From Panulirus ornatus (taxonomy: Eukaryota; Arthropoda; Malacostraca; Decapoda; Palinuridae), in the NCBI RefSeq assembly GCF_036320965.1, contig NC_092248.1:24826002-24890001 (forward strand): DNA of 64,000 nucleotides. The letters run 5' to 3'. Made by a program: the position numbers and the translations under genes. This document shows positions 46,772 to 64,000 of this stretch, piece after piece. How positions within the stretch are numbered: the stretch's first letter is position 1; each line of letters starts with the position of its first letter. The notes beneath the pieces were generated by a model. That model did no database searches and was not told where the DNA came from. It worked only from the letters and a program-made list of their open reading frames with translations.

Positions 46772-48797
46772 TGTGAAAGTAACCGGGAAGACTGAGTACA
46801 GAATGGAAAAAGGTGAGAAAAATGGAAGTAAGGGGAGTGGGGAAAAGGAAAATGGGATGTATTTAGGGAATCAGTGAGGATTGCGCAAAAGATGCTTGTG
46901 GCATGAGAAAGAGTGGGAGGTGGTTGTTTAGAAGGGTAGGAGTGGTGGGATGAAGAAGAAGGGAGTATTAGTGAAAGAGAAGAGAGAGGCATTTGGACGA
47001 TTTTTGCAGGGAAAAAATCATTGAGGGGGAAATGATAAAAGAAAGAGACAGGGGGTCAGAGAAAGGTGAAAAGAGGTGAAAAAAAGGGCAAATGAAGTTG
47101 GGGTGAGAGAGAAATCATAAATTTTAGGAGAATAAAAAGATTTTCGGGAAAGAGGTAAATAAATTGCGTAAAAGGAGCAAATGGGAAATCAGTGAAGGGC
47201 GCAAAGGGAGGGAATAACAAGTAGTGGGGATGTGAAAGGAGATGGAGTGAGTATTTTGAAAGGTTTGTGAATGTGTTTGATGATAGAGTGGAGATATAGG
47301 GTTTTTGGGTCGAGGTGGTGTGCAAAGTGAGGGGTTAGGGAAAATGATTTGGTAACAGAGAAGAGTAGTGAAAGCTTTGCGGAAGATGAAAGCCGCAAAG
47401 GCAGCAGTTTGATGGTATTTGCATGGAATTTATTAAAAAAGGGTGACTGTATTGTTGACTATTGGTAATTTTATTTAATTATTATAGACTCATGGTGAGT
47501 CCCTGAGGATTGGCGAATGCGGCATAGTGCCATTGTACAAAGGCAAAGGGATCAGAGTGAGTGCTCAAATTTACAGAGGTAAAGTTTTTTGATATTCCGG
47601 GTAAATTATAGGAGGGTATTGATTGAAGGTGAAGGCATGTACAAGCATCAGATCGGGGAAGAGCAGTGGGGGTATCAGAAAGTGGTAAGGATGGGGTGGA
47701 TCAGGTTTTTTTGCTTTGAAGAATGTATGTGAGAAATACTTAGAAAAGCAAAATGGTTTGTATGTAGCATTTATGGTCGGAAAAGGGCATAGATAAGTTA
47801 AAGAGAGCTCTGAGGAAGGTATTAAGAAAAATATGGTGTGGGAGGAAAGTTGTTAGATGCATAAAAGTTTTTACGAGATGTAAGCATGTGTACGTGTAGG
47901 AAAAAAGAGGAAAAAGGATTGGTTCTCAGAATATTGTTGGCGCAGGGGGGTTTAATTCACCATGGTTGATTTAAATTTGTTTGGATGGGTTGTTAGGGAG
48001 GTAAATGCAAGATTTTGGAAAGAGGGGGCAAGTATGAAGTCTGTTGGGGTTTAGAACCATGGAAGCGGAAGTGGAGCACAGGTGGGGGAGGGGCGAAAAT
48101 TCTGGGGCCTTGAAGAATGTGTGGAAGTCGAGAACATTATCTAGGAAAGCAAAAATGGTTATGTTTGAAGGAATAGTGGTTCCAACAATGTTGTATGGTT
48201 GCGAGGCGTGGGCTATGGATAGAGTTGTGCGCAGGAGGATGGATGTGCTGGAAATGAGATGTTTGAGGACAATGTGTTGTGTGAGGTGGTTTGATCGAGT
48301 GAGTAACGTAAGGGTAAGAGAGATGTGTGGAAATAAAAAGAGCGTGGTTGAGAGAGCAGAAGAGGGTGTTTTGAAGTGGTTTGGGCACATAGAGAGAATG
48401 AGTGAGGAAAGATTGACCAAGAGGATATATGTGTCGGAGGTGGAGGGAACGAGGAGAAGAGGGAGACCAAATTGGAGGTGGAAAGATGGAGTGAAAAAGA
48501 TTTTGTGTGATCGGGGCCTGAACATGCAGGAGGGTGAAAGGAGGGCAAGGAATAGAGTGAATTGGAGCGATGTGGTATACCGGGGTTGACGTGCTGTCAG
48601 TGGATTGAATCAAGGCATATGAAGCGCCTGGGTAAACCATGGAAAGCTGTGTAGTAATGTATATTTGCGTGTGTGGGGGGTATGTATAAAACATGTGTAT
48701 GGGGGGGGGGGGGTGGGGCCCATTTCTTTCGTCTGTTTCTTGGCTACCCCAAACGCGGGAGAAAAGCGAAAAAAGTATAATAAAAAATAAAAACAAA
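46772..48797 (+). mobile_element. RTE-like LINE copy 16, indel-rich
   Basis: Runs from the linker (TGTGAAAGTAACCGGGAAGACTG region) through RT to the short tail. The first 1.3 kb carries a 1-2 bp insertion or deletion every few tens of bases relative to copies 18 and 19, while 48060-48600 is clean (RT C-terminus open to the YRG stop). It has the same 260-bp internal deletion as copies 18 and 19, at about 48054, which removes FADD. Confidence 0.87.
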
Positions 48798-48916
48798 TAT
48801 ATATATATATAATATATATATAATATATATATATATAATATATAATATATATATATAATATATATATATATTTTATATATATAATATATATATATATTAT
48901 ATATATATATATATAT
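48798..48916. repeat. Interrupted (TA)n array
   Basis: TA repeat broken repeatedly by AATA steps, unlike the clean arrays elsewhere. It lies within an indel-rich segment. Confidence 0.95.
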
Positions 48917-58617
<9,701 letters not shown>

Positions 58618-59824
58618 ATACTTTGTCGCTGTCTCCCGCGTTTGCGAGGTAGCGCGAGGAAACAGACGAAAGAAATGGCCCAACCCCCCTACACACGTAC
58701 ATACACACGTCCACACACGCAAATATACATACCTACACAGCTTTCCATGGTTTACCCCAGACGCTTCACATGCCTTGATTCAATCCACTGACAGCACGTC
58801 AACCCCTGTATACCACATCGCTCCAATTCACTCTATTCCTTGCCCTCCTTTCACCCTCCTGCATGTTCAGGCCCCGATCACACAAAATCTTTTTCACTCC
58901 ATCTTTCCACCTCCAATTTGGTCTCCCTCTTCTCCTCGTTCCCTCCACCTCCGACACATATATCCTCTTGGTCAATCTTTCCTCACTCATTCTCTCCATG
59001 TGCCCAAACCATTTCAAAACACCCTCTTCTGCTCTCTCAACCACGCTCTTTTTATTTCCACACATCTCTCTTACCCTTACGTTACTTACTCGATCAAACC
59101 ACCTCACACCACACATTGTCCTCAAACATCTCATTTCCAGCACATCCATCCTCCTGCGCACAACTCTATCCATAGCCCACGCCTCGCAACCATACAACAT
59201 TGTTGGAACCACTATTCCTTCAAACATACCCATTTTTGCTTTCCGAGATAATGTTCTCGACTTCCACACATTTTCAAGGCTCCCAAAATTTTCGCCCCCT
59301 CCCCCATCCCTATGATCCACTTCCGCTTCCATGGTTCCATCCGCTGACAGATCCACTCCCAGATATCTAAAACACTTCACTTCCTCCAGTTTTTCTCCAT
59401 TCAAACTCACCTCCCAATTGACTTGACCCTCAACCCTACTGTACCTAATAACCTTGCTCTTATTCACATTTACTCTTAACTTTCTTCTTCCACACACTTT
59501 ACCAAACTCAGTCACCAGCTTCTGCAGTTTCTCACATGAATCAGCCACCAGCGCTGTATCATCAGCGAACAACAACTGACTCACTTCCCAAGCTCTCTCA
59601 TCCCCAACAGACTTCATACTTGCCCCTCTTTCCAGGACTCTTGCATTTACCTCCTAACCAACCCCATCCATAAACAAATTAAACAAAAAAACCATGGAGA
59701 CATCACACACCCCTGCCGCAAACCTACATCACTGAGAACCAATCACTTTCCTCTCTTCCTACACGTACACATGCCTTACATCCTCGATAAAAACTTTTCA
59801 CTGCTTCTAACAATTGCCTCCCAA
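58618..59824 (-). mobile_element. RTE-like LINE copy 21, young
   Basis: Minus strand: RT from LLEAVKSFYRG to the end, with 272 open codons at 58799-59617 covering LLFADDTALVADS, FRYLGVDLSADG and the C-terminus. A frame change near 59310 is compensated locally (DHRDGGGGENFGSL). The upstream part to 59824 is indel-rich. It shares the diagnostic DLSADG with copy 23 at a constant offset of 4148 bp. Confidence 0.9.
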
Positions 59825-62759
<2,935 letters not shown>

Positions 62760-64000
62760 ATACTTTGTCGCTGTCTCCCGCGTTTGCGAGGTAGCGCAAG
62801 GAAACAGACGAAAGAAATGGCCCAACCCCCCCCCCCATACACATGTACATACACACGTCCACACACGCAAATATACATACCTACACAGCTTTCCATGGTT
62901 TACCCCAGACGCTTCACATGCCTTGATTCAATCCACTGACAGCACGTCAACCCCTGTATACCACATCGCTCCAATTCACTCTATTCCTTGCCCTCCTTTC
63001 ACCCTCCTGCATGTTCAGGCCCCGATCACACAAAATCTTTTTCACTCCATCTTTCCACCTCCAATTTGGTCTCCCTCTTCTCCTCGTTCCCTCCACCTCC
63101 GACACATATATCCTCTTGGTCAATCTTTCCTCACTCATTCTCTCCATGTGCCCAAACCATTTCAAAACACCCTCTTCTGCTCTCTCAACCACGCTCTTTT
63201 TATTTCCACACATCTCTCTTACCCTTACGTTACTTACTCGATCAAACCACCTCACACCACACATTGTCCTCAAACATCTCATTTCCAGCACATCCATCCT
63301 CCTGCGCACAACTCTATCCATAGCCCACGCCTCGCAACCATACAACATTGTTGGAACCACTATTCCTTCAAACATACCCATTTTTGCTTTCCGAGATAAT
63401 GTTCTCGACTTCCACACATTTTTCAAGGCTCCCAAAATTTTCGCCCCCTCCCCCACCCTATGATCCACTTCCGCTTCCATGGTTCCATCCGCTGACAGAT
63501 CCACTCCCAGATATCTAAAACACTTCACTTCCTCCAGTTTTTCTCCATTCAAACTCACCTCCCAATTGACTTGACCCTCAACCCTACTGTACCTAATAAC
63601 CTTGCTCTTATTCACATTTACTCTTAACTTTCTTCTTCCACACACTTTACCAAACTCAGTCACCAGCTTCTGCAGTTTCTCACATGAATCAGCCACCAGC
63701 GCTGTATCATCAGCGAACAACAACTGACTCACTTCCCAAGCTCTCTCATCCCCAACAGACTTCATACTTGCCCCTCTTTCCAGGACTCTTGCATTTACCT
63801 CCCTAACAACCCCATCCATAAACAAATTAAACAACCATGGAGACATCACACACCCCTGCCGCAAACCTACATTCACTGAGAACCAATCACTTTCCTCTCT
63901 TCCTACACGTACACATGCCTTACATCCTCGATAAAAACTTTTCACTGCTTCTAACAACTTGCCTCCCACACCATATATTCTTAATACCTTCCACAGAGCA
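62760..64000 (-). mobile_element. RTE-like LINE copy 23, young, continues past the window
   Basis: Short tail followed by RT on the minus strand. No lesion is visible before the window edge. Confidence 0.93.
62947..64000 (-). CDS. Reverse transcriptase, C-terminal part, open to the window edge
   Basis: At least 350 codons without a stop, from the ALWKVLRIYGVGGK block at the edge through GLRQGCVMSPWLFNLFMDG, LLFADDTALVADSCEK, FRYLGVDLSADG and [15 protein letters not shown] to TGA at 62947-62949. The catalytic FADD motif is intact; motif A lies beyond the edge. It is the best candidate in the window for a recently active copy, but whether the endonuclease is intact cannot be seen. Confidence 0.88.
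   Translation of the reverse strand, partial: ALWKVLRIYGVGGKLLEAVKSFYRGCKACVRVGREESDWFSVNVGLRQGCVMSPWLFNLFMDGVVREVNARVLERGASMKSVGDERAWEVSQLLFADDTALVADSCEKLQKLVTEFGKVCGRRKLRVNVNKSKVIRYSRVEGQVNWEVSLNGEKLEEVKCFRYLGVDLSADGTMEAEVDHRVGEGAKILGALKNVWKSRTLSRKAKMGMFEGIVVPTMLYGCEAWAMDRVVRRRMDVLEMRCLRTMCGVRWFDRVSNVRVREMCGNKKSVVERAEEGVLKWFGHMERMSEERLTKRIYVSEVEGTRRRGRPNWRWKDGVKKILCDRGLNMQEGERRARNRVNWSDVVYRG

Overview
This window is eukaryotic, repeat-dominated DNA from an arthropod, most likely a decapod crustacean (inference). The clues are split genes with GT-AG introns, an ionotropic-receptor gene, a degenerate TTAGG-type tract (the arthropod telomere motif), a Penelope-like fragment, a tRNA-derived SINE, very long (TA)n arrays, and about 23 fragments of one RTE-like non-LTR retrotransposon. 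There is no bacterial-type gene organisation and no CRISPR array.

The only host gene I can support lies on the minus strand. It is a divergent ionotropic (glutamate-like) receptor, IR, scattered over about 31 kb. Exon a (46399-46629) carries TM3 with the TAYRSSLVAHL motif. Exon b (34250-34482) is the S2 lobe and ends in GNGWAF. Exon c (21102-21213) continues with RRGAPFRHRIS...YWLDDL. Exon d (15621-15759) is TM4. Exon e (15439-15485) is a possible terminal exon. Reading frames join cleanly a-b, b-c and d-e; the c-d join needs a weak donor. The N-terminus and TM1-TM2 must lie beyond the right edge. Exon c is present twice (second copy 26330-26440) because 5.2 kb is tandemly duplicated, with its junction inside homologous retrotransposon tails. 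Inclusion of both copies would break the frame.

Layout: 0-0.44 kb Penelope GIY-YIG end; 0.47-1.0 tRNA-derived repeats; 1.0-2.3 RTE (-); 2.77-3.43 and 3.96-6.41 two 30-bp minisatellites; 6.97-7.12 TTAGG-like tract; 8.0-12.4 RTE pieces, a perfect palindrome and TA arrays; 12.4-12.7 LTR and primer-binding site; 12.9-15.2 two minisatellites; 15.4-15.8 IR 3' exons; 16.1-27.0 the duplicated block (near full-length RTE, hairpin-centred TA arrays, short internally deleted elements, exon c); 27.0-34.1 RTE pieces including a textbook twin-priming inversion; 34.1-34.7 IR exon b; 34.7-44.3 RTE pieces; 44.3-46.7 single-copy intron and IR exon a; 46.8-64.0 RTE copies including a 2.7-kb tandem array.

The RTE-like element is about 3.3 kb: a short 5' UTR, one ORF with apurinic endonuclease followed by reverse transcriptase, and a 3' tail running into (TA)n. 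All copies are truncated or broken, although two open RT reading frames (61067-62431 and 62947-64000) keep their catalytic motifs. The biology is mainly that of a receptor gene whose introns are filled and rearranged by one retrotransposon family and its TA-repeat partners. Some blocks look like unpolished long-read assembly, so the duplications need checking against raw reads.
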